A stretch of DNA of 64,000 nucleotides from a virus: the IMG/VR virus record IMGVR_UViG_3300032236_001727, positions 1 through 64,000 of that record. One strand, given 5' to 3'. The notes below the pieces were generated by a model, which saw only the letters and a program-made list of their open reading frames with translations, did not search any database and was not told the origin of the DNA. Positions 23,083-30,717 of this stretch are shown one piece after another. Within the stretch, counting starts at the first letter, position 1. Every line of letters begins with the position of its first letter. The position numbers and the translations under genes are program-made.

Positions 23083-23523
23083 CTACATATGCTCTATTTC
23101 ATCTAAAACATAGTTAGATAATTTAGCATTTTTTAATACAGTTTCTATTATGCTTCTTGTATTCTTTTTGGATGGATTTTTAATATTATCAAAAACTAAC
23201 ATATTATCTTTTATATAATAATATAGTATATTTGGCTTTGATACTATAGATTTCATTAAATCATCTATACTGCTTTTAGTTTTGATTGGGAATAAAAATC
23301 CCTGCTGTCTCTCAATCATTTTTCTTTTAGCAGGTATGGCAGGACCAAAATGTTTTTCAATTATATCCTTTGCATTCATATGGTTTTGCATATTTGAAAT
23401 ATACATTCCATAATTATTTATGTCTTTAAAGGCCTCTACTATTTTTGAAATTTCATCACTTGTAATGCAGTAATCATATGTTATCTGTATTTTTTTATTA
23501 TCTTCTCCTATTTGTATATCCAC
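23083..23523 (-). CDS. Hypothetical protein (146 aa)
   Basis: Not recognised. Mixed alpha/beta, with HMNAKDIIEKHFGPAIPAKRKMIERQ in the middle and a helical C-terminus. Eleven bases downstream of the gene at 23535. Confidence 0.55.
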   Translation of the reverse strand: MDIQIGEDNKKIQITYDYCITSDEISKIVEAFKDINNYGMYISNMQNHMNAKDIIEKHFGPAIPAKRKMIERQQGFLFPIKTKSSIDDLMKSIVSKPNILYYYIKDNMLVFDNIKNPSKKNTRSIIETVLKNAKLSNYVLDEIEHM

Positions 23524-23534
23524 TCATATTCATT

Positions 23535-23843
23535 TTATCCAAATTTAACAATATCTGTTCTTCGTTTATCTATTCTTTTTCCGTCTTTGTAATTTATTCC
23601 TTTTACTACATCTTGTGTAGGAATAATTTCATTGGTTTCATAAAAGTAAATAGGACCATTATATTCTTCATGATGTACATTTTTAGGGTTTGAAATATTT
23701 AATATCCTTCTTTTTCCACCAAAGCTTCTAAAATCTCGTGGAGTAACACGAGCCCATTTTTCATCAATGAAATTAACCTCTAGACATAACTGTGTAGGGA
23801 AATCATATTGTATTTTTACTGTATTGCCTCTTTTTTCAGCCAT
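23535..23843 (-). CDS. Conserved phage protein (102 aa)
   Basis: Basic beta-rich protein: KWARVTPRDFRSFGGKRRI, EEYNGPIYFYETNEIIP. The phrase 'WARVtprdFRS..GkRRI' is familiar from phage hypothetical proteins. No function known. Confidence 0.65.
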   Translation of the reverse strand: MAEKRGNTVKIQYDFPTQLCLEVNFIDEKWARVTPRDFRSFGGKRRILNISNPKNVHHEEYNGPIYFYETNEIIPTQDVVKGINYKDGKRIDKRRTDIVKFG

Positions 23844-23866
23844 TGTTATTAATGATTCCTTTATTT

Positions 23867-24151
23867 TTAAATGTTGTTTTGAACTTCTTTTTGAAGTTCA
23901 TCCATTAATTCAGATATGTCAATATCATCGAGGGGCTTAAATCGTTTTGAATCAAACCATAGTCCTTTTATTTTTCTTTTACATACCTCACAGTAGGACT
24001 GCTCAATAAATACTTCTATGTCTACTGATAAAATAATAGGTTTATGTTCGCAAAAGCTCATTATACCGTTCACTAAATAAACCTGTCCCTCTCTAATAAC
24101 GTTCTCATAACTCTCCAAAGCCACCACCTCTTTGCCTACTTCAAATCCCAT
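23867..24151 (-). CDS. Zinc-ribbon-like phage protein (94 aa)
   Basis: EVGKEVVALESYENVIREGQ suggests a small barrel; CEHKP and CEVCKRK provide three cysteines and a histidine that could bind zinc. I recognise this layout from Bacteroidota-phage hypothetical proteins. First gene after the promoter at 24172. Confidence 0.65.
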   Translation of the reverse strand: MGFEVGKEVVALESYENVIREGQVYLVNGIMSFCEHKPIILSVDIEVFIEQSYCEVCKRKIKGLWFDSKRFKPLDDIDISELMDELQKEVQNNI

Positions 24152-24171
24152 GTTGTTTGATTTTTATAATA

Positions 24172-24202
24172 TAAAAATACGAAAAATTTTTTAAAAAGCC
24201 AA
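24172..24202 (-). promoter_or_regulatory. Bacteroidota-type phage promoter (TATTTTTA variant)
   Basis: TTGGC at 24198-24202, 18-nt spacer, TATTTTTA at 24172-24179. Confidence 0.8.
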
Positions 24203-24237
24203 CTATTTTCATTAAAATATTATATTTTCAATTGTTT

Positions 24238-24540
24238 TTAATATAAGTCTTCTGAGAATAATTCGTCTGTTGAGTAATTCAGTTCACCTCCATTTTCTAT
24301 ATGTAATTTAGCGGCTTCCTCTCTATTCAAAAATCTATTGGCAGAGGTCAAAAAGCCTTGAACACTTTTGCCCATTTCGTGTTGTTTTTTGCCAAGTAAA
24401 GAAGCGCATTGACCGATTATATGATTATGCCTATGACCGCATAAAACCGTTCCTGAGCTGATGTTTTTCACCTTATACGGATATTCCATAGGATAATCTA
24501 AATAGTGAATAGCGGCACATAATATTTTTTCTTTAGACAT
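24238..24540 (-). CDS. Conserved phage protein (100 aa)
   Basis: Pattern CAAIHYLDYPMEYPYKVKNI, GTVLCGHRHNHIIGQ, FLTSANRFLNREEAA, ending LFSEDLY. This is a frequently seen hypothetical protein of gut and other large phages. The 'NRFvxRxEAA..A...Q....LFSEDLY' end is its hallmark. Function unknown. Confidence 0.75.
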   Translation of the reverse strand: MSKEKILCAAIHYLDYPMEYPYKVKNISSGTVLCGHRHNHIIGQCASLLGKKQHEMGKSVQGFLTSANRFLNREEAAKLHIENGGELNYSTDELFSEDLY

Positions 24541-24542
24541 AA

Positions 24543-24815
24543 TTAAAATTTTTTAGAAAAGTTAATAAAATAATCTTCTTCTTCAGAAGTTAATCTATCT
24601 CTACTAGAAAATATTTTTAAAAGAGCTGCAAAAAGCTCAGTATCCATAAGAGTTGGATTTTTATAGACTGGGAGAGAAAATTCGTTTGCAAATTCTACTA
24701 AAGGATTTTCGTTATCAAAATCATCTTTTAATAAACGATACATCTCTTTTTTCTCATAAGTAGACATTTCATAATATATGTCTTGCACACTTAAATCAAT
24801 ATCGAAATTTGGCAT
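24543..24815 (-). CDS. Hypothetical acidic protein (90 aa)
   Basis: Helical and acidic (IDLSVQDIYYEMSTYEKK, EDYFINFSKKF). Not recognised. Two bases from the next gene. Confidence 0.55.
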   Translation of the reverse strand: MPNFDIDLSVQDIYYEMSTYEKKEMYRLLKDDFDNENPLVEFANEFSLPVYKNPTLMDTELFAALLKIFSSRDRLTSEEEDYFINFSKKF

Positions 24816-24845
24816 ATTTTTATTATTTTTAAAATGATTAAATTC

Positions 24846-25097
24846 TTAAACAAGTTTAGTTCCTAGTAGAGTTTCTAACTTATCAACACATTTTATTCTT
24901 GTATTTTTAATAATAGGATTTTCTTTGAAAGATTTAGTTATTATTAGACAAGTCTTTAATCTTCCAACATTTGCTTCTGATATTAAATTAACCATCTTAG
25001 TTTCAACATTTGTAAAATCTTTAGCATCTAATAGCTTTTTGAATTCATAATGTAATTTTATCAAATCATCAACTTCTTTTCTAACTTCTTCTCTCAT
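24846..25097 (-). CDS. Hypothetical helical protein (83 aa)
   Basis: Charged helices throughout (MREEVRKEVDDLIKLHYEF, CVDKLETLLGTKLV). Not recognised. Part of the 24.2-25.6 kb operon. Confidence 0.55.
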   Translation of the reverse strand: MREEVRKEVDDLIKLHYEFKKLLDAKDFTNVETKMVNLISEANVGRLKTCLIITKSFKENPIIKNTRIKCVDKLETLLGTKLV

Positions 25098-25118
25098 TGT
25101 TTTTTGTTTTAGGTCATT

Positions 25119-25358
25119 TTATAGAATTTTCCCATCATTATTATAGACACTTACCGCTTCTTCTGCTGTGTCAAATCTATAAGAATATGACTCCCCATTA
25201 TGTCTGCCTTCAACTCTGAAATATGTTTCTTCAAACTTTCCATGTTTTGTTAGAATGGTTACTACTTGTAGTTCCTTATATCCATTACCACCGCTTGAAG
25301 ATGCCAATGATTTAACTACTTCGCCTACTAGGTCACTAATTTTTACTTGATGTGTCAT
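25119..25358 (-). CDS. Hypothetical protein (79 aa)
   Basis: Beta-rich, with TKHGKFEETYFRVEGRHNGE and DTAEEAVSVYN. Not recognised. Confidence 0.55.
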   Translation of the reverse strand: MTHQVKISDLVGEVVKSLASSSGGNGYKELQVVTILTKHGKFEETYFRVEGRHNGESYSYRFDTAEEAVSVYNNDGKIL

Positions 25359-25367
25359 ATTTTTTAT

Positions 25368-25622
25368 TTAAACTTGAGTATTTCCTATATAAAATTTGCA
25401 ATTAATAAATGAAGGCTCATATTCTCTATGTTCAGCAATCATATCCTCTATATCATAGAAAGTGCTATATGAAGCTAATTTTAGGTTATGGTTCACACAT
25501 ATAATTTCGGCTTCATCTCCTCTTATGGGATGTTCATAAAATTCAATAACCTGACCTAGTCTGTTTGTCATTTCTGAGTATTTTGTAGGTTTTTTAGACA
25601 TTAGGTTTGAGTAATTGAGCAT
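25368..25622 (-). CDS. Conserved small phage protein (84 aa)
   Basis: Contains TKYSEMTNRLGQVIEFYEHPI and DIEDMIAEHREYEPSF, a pattern I know from phage hypothetical proteins of about this size. An internal Met at 25601 (MSKKPTKYSEM) is an alternative start. The tRNA-like gene lies 30 bases upstream. Confidence 0.65.
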   Translation of the reverse strand: MLNYSNLMSKKPTKYSEMTNRLGQVIEFYEHPIRGDEAEIICVNHNLKLASYSTFYDIEDMIAEHREYEPSFINCKFYIGNTQV

Positions 25623-25653
25623 GTTTATTATGTTTTTTGTTATTGGATATTAG

Positions 25654-25728
25654 GATTTAAGAAAGGATTTGAACCTTTACCTCGCGCCTTCTAGTCAGCC
25701 CTTATGCTACCGTTACACCACTTAAATC
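25654..25728 (-). tRNA. tRNA-like gene, anticodon arm not foldable
   Basis: Acceptor arms ATTTAAG/CTTAAAT pair fully, the D-arm GTGT-AACGGTA-GCAT and the T-arm AAAGG-TTCAAAT-CCTTT are canonical and the length is normal. The 25 nt between D-arm and T-arm (AAGGGCTGACTAGAAGGCGC then GAGGT) form no 5-bp anticodon stem and offer no standard YU-NNN-R loop, so I cannot name the amino acid. No CCA encoded. It may be a decayed tRNA gene. Confidence 0.55.
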
Positions 25729-25742
25729 TTTTCAAATCATTA

Positions 25743-26114
25743 TTATCTCAACATTGCCTCGAGTTGTTTCTTACTTTTGCTTTTCAGAGATTCTTCTTCT
25801 TTATCAGCAATAAGACCCAGAATCTTTTTGTTGTGTTCTTTGATTTCTTTTGCTTCTTGAGCTGCTTGTTGTTCTTCTACTTTTGTAGTGAGGATATCTA
25901 GAACCACATCAAATTTTAATTTAGATGTTTTATCCTTTTCAGATTTTGCAACTACAAAAGATTTCTTACCAGAATTTTTGTGTTGTTCCTCAAGAGAAAC
26001 AGCCAGTTCATCCAGATCAGTTATTGAGAGGTCCCAAAGTTGTTCTGTAGAAAGAGAACCTTTGGATGTTTGAAAACGAAGTTTTTGTCTACTAGCTTCT
26101 TTGAAATTTTCCAT
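25743..26114 (-). CDS. Coiled-coil phage protein (123 aa)
   Basis: MENFKEASRQKLRFQTSKGSL, TEQLWDLSITDLDELAVSLEEQ, then a lysine/glutamate-rich helix ending SKSKKQLEAMLR. This is a familiar small protein in Bacteroidota and other phages, always of unknown function. It sits between the two tRNA-like genes. Confidence 0.7.
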   Translation of the reverse strand: MENFKEASRQKLRFQTSKGSLSTEQLWDLSITDLDELAVSLEEQHKNSGKKSFVVAKSEKDKTSKLKFDVVLDILTTKVEEQQAAQEAKEIKEHNKKILGLIADKEEESLKSKSKKQLEAMLR

Positions 26115-26144
26115 TTTTTGTTTGTTTTTATTGTTTAATAATAG

Positions 26145-26223
26145 TTAGCATGACAGGATTTGAACCTGTGACCTCCGCCTTGTAAATGGATGGCGGCACT
26201 CTACCAGACTGAGCTACATGCTA
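26145..26223 (-). tRNA. tRNA-Val(UAC)-like with 12-nt anticodon loop
   Basis: Acceptor TAGCATG/CATGCTA, D-arm GCTC-AGTCTGGTA-GAGT, T-arm ACAGG-TTCAAAT-CCTGT and discriminator A are all canonical. The anticodon stem CCGCC/GGCGG encloses ATCCATTTACAA, twelve nucleotides. The last seven (TTTACAA) are a perfect valine UAC loop, so the gene looks like tRNA-Val with ATCCA inserted before the loop. No CCA encoded. Total 79 nt against the usual 74. Confidence 0.75.
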
Positions 26224-26229
26224 AAGAGT

Positions 26230-28341
26230 TTAGAATTGTATTTTTACAACTCTTTTATGACTTCCTGATAGTTTTACTATTAGTTCATCTTTTACTGTGG
26301 CGTTAAAACCAAGGCCTGAAAGTTGTTTGTCAGTAGGTTCTATTTTATTAGTAGCACCTAATACTTCCAATACTTTTCTATGAGTGGCTAATTCAGGGAG
26401 AAGATTTTCATTATGGAAACTTCTTATTGCTTCAGGTGCTTTACAATTTTCAAGCATAAACAAATAATGTTTATTACCTGTGTTGTTATCACCCCAATGA
26501 TTTGGAGAAAGGCATACAAGATTTACTTTATGGAACTCATTTGTATCTAAATTGTATATTTTTCTAGAAGCATTTGTTTCAGGAAGATGATGCTTAATAG
26601 TAAATTCAGAGCCTTTCTTAGTTACTGTAGCTATTTGAACATCACCTTTAGCTTCACCAGAATATTCATAACAGAACAATTCTCCTTCAAATTCCACTTC
26701 AGCTTTGAACCCTGTATTTTTTCCACCATCATAATTTCTGTTGAAAAATGTATAAGTTCCATCTTTCATAGCAGACTTTTTGGTCCATGTGATATTTTCT
26801 ACACCTTTTCCTGCTGGTCTAATCATATCTACATCGAGAAATCCTGACATACGGCTGCTATGCATTTGACCTCTGTAAGTATTAAATGCTATTTCTGTTT
26901 TATCAGGTTCTATAGCATGAGCGTCAAAATCACAGATACTTCTTCCATCATCATTCCACCCTATAGAAAATCTCAAAACACCATCTACTTTACCTCCTGC
27001 AGCTTTTACGGCTTCTTTTATTTGGGACTTACCAGCCAAATTACCATTGAATGTCCATGAGTAATTATTAGACCATTTGAAAATAGGTTTAGAATTTGGA
27101 TCATTAGCTGTAGTAAGAGACACCATATGGCCTTCATGTTGGTTTGTAAGGAAAGCCTCTACAGATGTACAACCAGGCAATATGTCTTTCATAAACTTTT
27201 CAATAGAAACTGTCTCTACACCATCAAATTCATTTCGTTTATGTCTTGTGGAAGTAGATTTTACTCCATCAAAAATAGATACTGTTTTGACTTTTCCTTC
27301 ACCTACATTGGAATGTAATATTTCAGATACTTTTATATCATCTATAGTTGCAAACCTTCTATTGAAAGACTCTACATAACCATTTTCTTCAACAAATTTC
27401 TTAGCTTCTTCTATTTGCTTTTTAGTGATTGGTGCTGTAGTTTTCATGTAATTAACAGGATCTACACGCTTGTTCCATGATTGGCATGCTTTGTTGAGTT
27501 CTTCACCTTCAGCAAGTTCTGTACAAAGTACACCTATCAACTCATTTTTAAATTTAGCAATAGGTAGATTATAAGATTTTACCCAACACCAGTTTTCTCT
27601 TTGTTTTGCAGACAATTCATCATATTCTCTTTTAAGAGGTATAATTGATTCTATTTTATAGAGATGTGTTTGCCCATCTAAAAGACTTCCTTGATTAATC
27701 AAATCTTTCACCAGTTGTAGTGTGTCTAGAGAAATTATTTCCATAGCTTTCTGAAACACATTTTTAGCATCCCTATAACTACCCATTATAGACTCTACAG
27801 ATGCTCCTGATGTGTTTACAAACTGATTAGAAACGGATAGGTGCATGTGATTAAATGTAATTATTTGATTAGGTTTTACTACACCATATTTTTCAGCTTC
27901 TTCTTTTGTGTACCTTTTCACATTTTGAGCCATACCCAGTCTGAAAACTAAATTTGATCTGGAGCATGATTCATATGGTAGAGAATTAAGTTCATTGAAT
28001 GTTTCAAAGAACACTTCAGCTATTTTAGCTTTTTTCAAAGCTTTAGATATAGCTTTAGCCGAAGCAGCATATTCATCGTCTGCTTCTACATCAAATATTG
28101 TTGATATAGAATAATCCGGGTTTACAGCTACTATATTACCATATCGTCTTATGAAATTTTTACAGAGGTTGCAGTTATGGGAACTGCTTGATGGGTCCCT
28201 GAAAATAGGATCATCTTCTTCTGAAAAGGCCTTTATATAAAGGTCCCATACTTCATATCCAGACACACTTGATCTGAATAATCTTCCAGTTTCAGACATT
28301 TTTTGGAACTGTTCCTGGAGTTTTTGGTTAAATTCTTTCAT
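26230..28341 (-). CDS. Large protein with DUF2135-like domain
   Basis: 703 residues. The N-terminal part (SETGRLFRSSVSGYEVWDLY, CNLCKNFIRRYGN, a CxxC) is unlike known families. Residues about 455-565 match the DUF2135/YfaP-type beta-sandwich: GWNDDGRSICDFDAHAIEPD, MSGFLDVDMIRP, VENITW, DGTYTFFNRNYDGG. Related domains occur next to von Willebrand modules in surface proteins, but no signal peptide is present here, so it is probably cytoplasmic or virion-bound. Function unknown; conserved in size class in large Bacteroidota phages as far as I recall. Confidence 0.65.
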   Translation of the reverse strand: MKEFNQKLQEQFQKMSETGRLFRSSVSGYEVWDLYIKAFSEEDDPIFRDPSSSSHNCNLCKNFIRRYGNIVAVNPDYSISTIFDVEADDEYAASAKAISKALKKAKIAEVFFETFNELNSLPYESCSRSNLVFRLGMAQNVKRYTKEEAEKYGVVKPNQIITFNHMHLSVSNQFVNTSGASVESIMGSYRDAKNVFQKAMEIISLDTLQLVKDLINQGSLLDGQTHLYKIESIIPLKREYDELSAKQRENWCWVKSYNLPIAKFKNELIGVLCTELAEGEELNKACQSWNKRVDPVNYMKTTAPITKKQIEEAKKFVEENGYVESFNRRFATIDDIKVSEILHSNVGEGKVKTVSIFDGVKSTSTRHKRNEFDGVETVSIEKFMKDILPGCTSVEAFLTNQHEGHMVSLTTANDPNSKPIFKWSNNYSWTFNGNLAGKSQIKEAVKAAGGKVDGVLRFSIGWNDDGRSICDFDAHAIEPDKTEIAFNTYRGQMHSSRMSGFLDVDMIRPAGKGVENITWTKKSAMKDGTYTFFNRNYDGGKNTGFKAEVEFEGELFCYEYSGEAKGDVQIATVTKKGSEFTIKHHLPETNASRKIYNLDTNEFHKVNLVCLSPNHWGDNNTGNKHYLFMLENCKAPEAIRSFHNENLLPELATHRKVLEVLGATNKIEPTDKQLSGLGFNATVKDELIVKLSGSHKRVVKIQF

Positions 28342-28371
28342 TTTTTATAACTTTTATTTTAATTCAATTTA

Positions 28372-28809
28372 TTAATAAGTCTCTTCTTCTACTTCAATAT
28401 CATCTATTTCAATAATATCATATGCTATTACTGGAATTGTTGTTTCTTCTACAATAGTATCAGGTTCATTTTCCCAGTCACAGTCATGTTCATTTTCTGG
28501 TGTGTTATAATCATCAACATATTCCTCCATAATTTCATCATCAACATCTCCAGGCAACTCGGCCAACAAACCAGCGTTTTCAACAATAATCCAAACACGG
28601 TTCTTCCAAAAATCAAGATTCATTCCTTCTATCAAAATTTGAGAACCTTCACTTATAGTTATACAGGCTAGAGCTTCTATAAGTTCCATAGCTTTCATAT
28701 CCAATTCACCTCCAATAGGGAATTTATTGCCATATTTTTCTTTGTCTCTTTTATAAATGGCTTTAATTTCTTCAAACCTTGGGGATACTTTGTCGATCAG
28801 TTTTCGCAT
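28372..28809 (-). CDS. Hypothetical acidic protein (145 aa)
   Basis: Not recognised. The helical first half contains FWKNRVWIIVENAGLLAEL; the second half is very acidic. Weakly similar to the gene at 29750 over the 'NL....(R/L)W..VEN' segment, so the two may be paralogs. First gene after the promoter at 28849-28879 and ahead of the DUF2135 gene. Confidence 0.6.
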   Translation of the reverse strand: MRKLIDKVSPRFEEIKAIYKRDKEKYGNKFPIGGELDMKAMELIEALACITISEGSQILIEGMNLDFWKNRVWIIVENAGLLAELPGDVDDEIMEEYVDDYNTPENEHDCDWENEPDTIVEETTIPVIAYDIIEIDDIEVEEETY

Positions 28810-28848
28810 AACTTTTATTTGTTTTTATTGTTAAAAAATCTTATGATA

Positions 28849-28879
28849 TAAAGATACGAAAGAAAATTCTAAAAGCCAA
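28849..28879 (-). promoter_or_regulatory. Bacteroidota-type phage promoter
   Basis: TTGGC at 28875-28879, 18-nt spacer, TATCTTTA at 28849-28856. The TTGGC falls inside the last codons of the upstream small gene. It drives the unit that ends with the tRNA-Val-like gene. Confidence 0.85.
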
Positions 28880-29039
28880 GCTTTTTAAAAATATTTTTAT
28901 CTATCTCGTACTTTTTTAAATCAGTACTTTTTTTATCATTTTCGAGCATTTTTGTAGCTAATGTCTCTAAATGTTTAGATTTTATTTTATCATAATTATT
29001 TATGATATTTTTATGTTTTTTCATTTGCTTCTTATCCAT
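28869..29039 (-). CDS. Small lysine-rich protein (56 aa)
   Basis: ATG at 29039, TAG at 28869-28871. Starts MDKKQMKKHKNIINNYDKI, about one third lysine. Two bases after the stop of the HNH-like gene. It ends within the promoter at 28849-28879. Function unknown. Confidence 0.55.
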   Translation of the reverse strand: MDKKQMKKHKNIINNYDKIKSKHLETLATKMLENDKKSTDLKKYEIDKNIFKKLGF

Positions 29040-29041
29040 AA

Positions 29042-29737
29042 TTATTTTCTTATAGAAACAATATTAAAACCATTTATTTCAGTTTCAATACTTACTGGTT
29101 TAGCAAATATGTTTAGTTCTTGTAATCTAGATAAATGATATTCGTCAAGTTCAAAATTAGCAACTTCAGATACTTTATTACTATTTTCTTTGAAATTTTC
29201 TATATGGTTTATTTCTCTATTAGTGAATACATTCCCTATAAATAAGAAATAACAATTATAACATAAAAGTTGCATATTTCCTAGGTTATAATGCCTTTTA
29301 TCATTATCTTTAAAATGTAATATTAATGGTATTTTGAAATCAACAACACGTCTTTCACAAAAACCACATTGATTACATTTCTCCTCAAGAAATCCTTCTG
29401 TAATAAGTCTATATTTTATTTTTTCAGGATTAAAAGGTAAAGGATCAACTCTACCTTCAATTATATCTAGTAAAGGTGTTTCTCTAGTTCCATCTCTAAG
29501 GAATTTAGGTATTCCCTTTCCACATTGATTTTTATGTTCATCAAATAATGTAGCCCCTGTTTCAGGATTAACATATAATTTAGCGTATTTTTTATAATGC
29601 TGGTAACTGCAATTTAGATAACGAGCTGCACTTTTGTTGGATTTAGTTTTAGCCATTGCAGCTATAACCATTTCTTTAGTTATGGGTTTGGGATGTCTAC
29701 CTCTGTTTTCTGCAGGTTTTCTATTTAAATCATCCAT
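29042..29737 (-). CDS. HNH-like zinc-ribbon protein, degenerate active site
   Basis: 231 residues. Shares with the intron-encoded nuclease at 21001 an N-terminal domain (KSNKSAARYLNCSYQHYKKYAKLY, QCGKGIPK). The HNH region reads CNQCGFCERR and LILHFKDNDKRHYNLGNMQLLCYNC, where the Asp-His pair of the active site is replaced by Lys-Asp while the zinc cysteines are kept. It is therefore probably a DNA-binding protein rather than a nuclease. The same form is common in Bacteroidota phages. Confidence 0.7.
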   Translation of the reverse strand: MDDLNRKPAENRGRHPKPITKEMVIAAMAKTKSNKSAARYLNCSYQHYKKYAKLYVNPETGATLFDEHKNQCGKGIPKFLRDGTRETPLLDIIEGRVDPLPFNPEKIKYRLITEGFLEEKCNQCGFCERRVVDFKIPLILHFKDNDKRHYNLGNMQLLCYNCYFLFIGNVFTNREINHIENFKENSNKVSEVANFELDEYHLSRLQELNIFAKPVSIETEINGFNIVSIRK

Positions 29738-29749
29738 ACTTTATTTTTA

Positions 29750-30181
29750 TTATTCATCTTCGTCTTCGTCTTCATCTTCTTCAGAAGACATTTCCATATT
29801 TACTAAATCCAAAAGATTCCATAAATCTGATGGGCCGTTCATAATGAATTGTTTTCCATCTATTGTTACTAGTGGAATTACTTCTCCTTTTTCATCAAGT
29901 CTATCAAATATATACCACATTATTAGATCTGTGGCTTTAGTACCATATGTAAATTCTAATAGATTTTCAACAGCAATCCAAAGTGGATCAGTTACATTGG
30001 TTAGATTAATACCTCCAACTCCTAATAAAACACCTTCTATTTCACAAGATGCTTCAAGAGTTTCAATTAAATTACAGAAAAATTCTTTTTTATTTGCAGA
30101 ATCTTTTTTCAATATTACATCTACTCCTAGCAATGCGTCAAATATTCTCTTAATATTACTTTCTGGATTTTCCATTTTCAA
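29750..30181 (-). CDS. Hypothetical protein with acidic tail (143 aa)
   Basis: Contains VDVILKKDSANKKEFFCNLIETL, LTNVTDPLWIAVENLLEFTYG and VTIDGKQFIMNGPSDLWNLLD, and ends in a run of alternating Glu and Asp. Possible paralog of the gene at 28372. Function unknown. Overlaps the upstream gene. Confidence 0.6.
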   Translation of the reverse strand: MKMENPESNIKRIFDALLGVDVILKKDSANKKEFFCNLIETLEASCEIEGVLLGVGGINLTNVTDPLWIAVENLLEFTYGTKATDLIMWYIFDRLDEKGEVIPLVTIDGKQFIMNGPSDLWNLLDLVNMEMSSEEDEDEDEDE

Positions 30182-30335
30182 AAATTTCTACTTTAAATAT
30201 TTTATAAAAATCACTTAGATTTAATTGTTTTTTTATGCATGCCAACAATGTAGCCTCTACAATATCGTTAGCATAAACAACTCCTACAGCTTGTTTGTCA
30301 AGATCGTTTTTTGAGTAGTATTTGTATTTCTTCAT
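30156..30335 (-). CDS. Conserved small phage protein (59 aa)
   Basis: The start at 30335 (MKKYKYYSKNDLDKQAVG) removes 39 extra bases that overlap the upstream gene. DIVEATLLACIKKQLNLSDFYKIFKVEIF follows, a pattern known from short phage hypothetical proteins. Function unknown. Confidence 0.65.
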   Translation of the reverse strand: MKKYKYYSKNDLDKQAVGVVYANDIVEATLLACIKKQLNLSDFYKIFKVEIFENGKSRK

Positions 30336-30337
30336 GG

Positions 30338-30643
30338 CTACAATGTTTTTATTAGTTCCGCTATATCTATGCATGCATCAAAACTTTCTATTTTTTCGTA
30401 ATATTTTAAAACATTTTGTAATGCTTTTTTATAATTGTGTTTTTCAATTTCAATACTAAATGATAAATTTTCTATATTGAATAAAACTATACTACTTGCT
30501 TCCTTATTATCTCTTATAGAATTATAAGTACTATCCATTATAAAATCAATAAATTCTTTTTTAAGCAATAGTTGCTTTATATCTTCCTCAGTTTCACAAT
30601 ATAATTTTATATTAGGAATTTCTTTCACTTTAGTAGTACTCAT
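30338..30643 (-). CDS. Hypothetical protein (101 aa)
   Basis: The start at 30643 (MSTTKVKEIPNIKLYCETEED) is preferred over 30715, whose first 24 residues look untranslated. Mixed alpha/beta, helical C-terminus (KALQNVLKYYEKIESFDACIDI). Not recognised. Confidence 0.55.
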   Translation of the reverse strand: MSTTKVKEIPNIKLYCETEEDIKQLLLKKEFIDFIMDSTYNSIRDNKEASSIVLFNIENLSFSIEIEKHNYKKALQNVLKYYEKIESFDACIDIAELIKTL

Positions 30644-30717
30644 ATTTAAGTTTTTATATTTTTTAAAAAAGATACCAATTTTTATTCCATTATAAATATA
30701 GAATAAACTAAACAAAT

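Noticed and set aside
25654-25728. Amber-suppressor tRNA, because CTA appears in the anticodon region
   Set aside because: The CTA is not preceded by T33, no stem frames it, and the genes here do not show in-frame TAG use; a small gene even ends in TAG.
25654-26223. Inverted anticodon arms, since the plus-strand reading gives canonical-looking loops (CTTCTAG, CTTGTAA)
   Set aside because: For the valine-like gene the minus-strand loop TTTACAA is equally canonical, and short matches of this kind are expected by chance.
26587-27379. Plus-strand open frames opposite the large DUF2135-like gene
   Set aside because: They are antisense shadows with no promoter, no recognisable domain and poor composition; the minus-strand gene is clearly coding.
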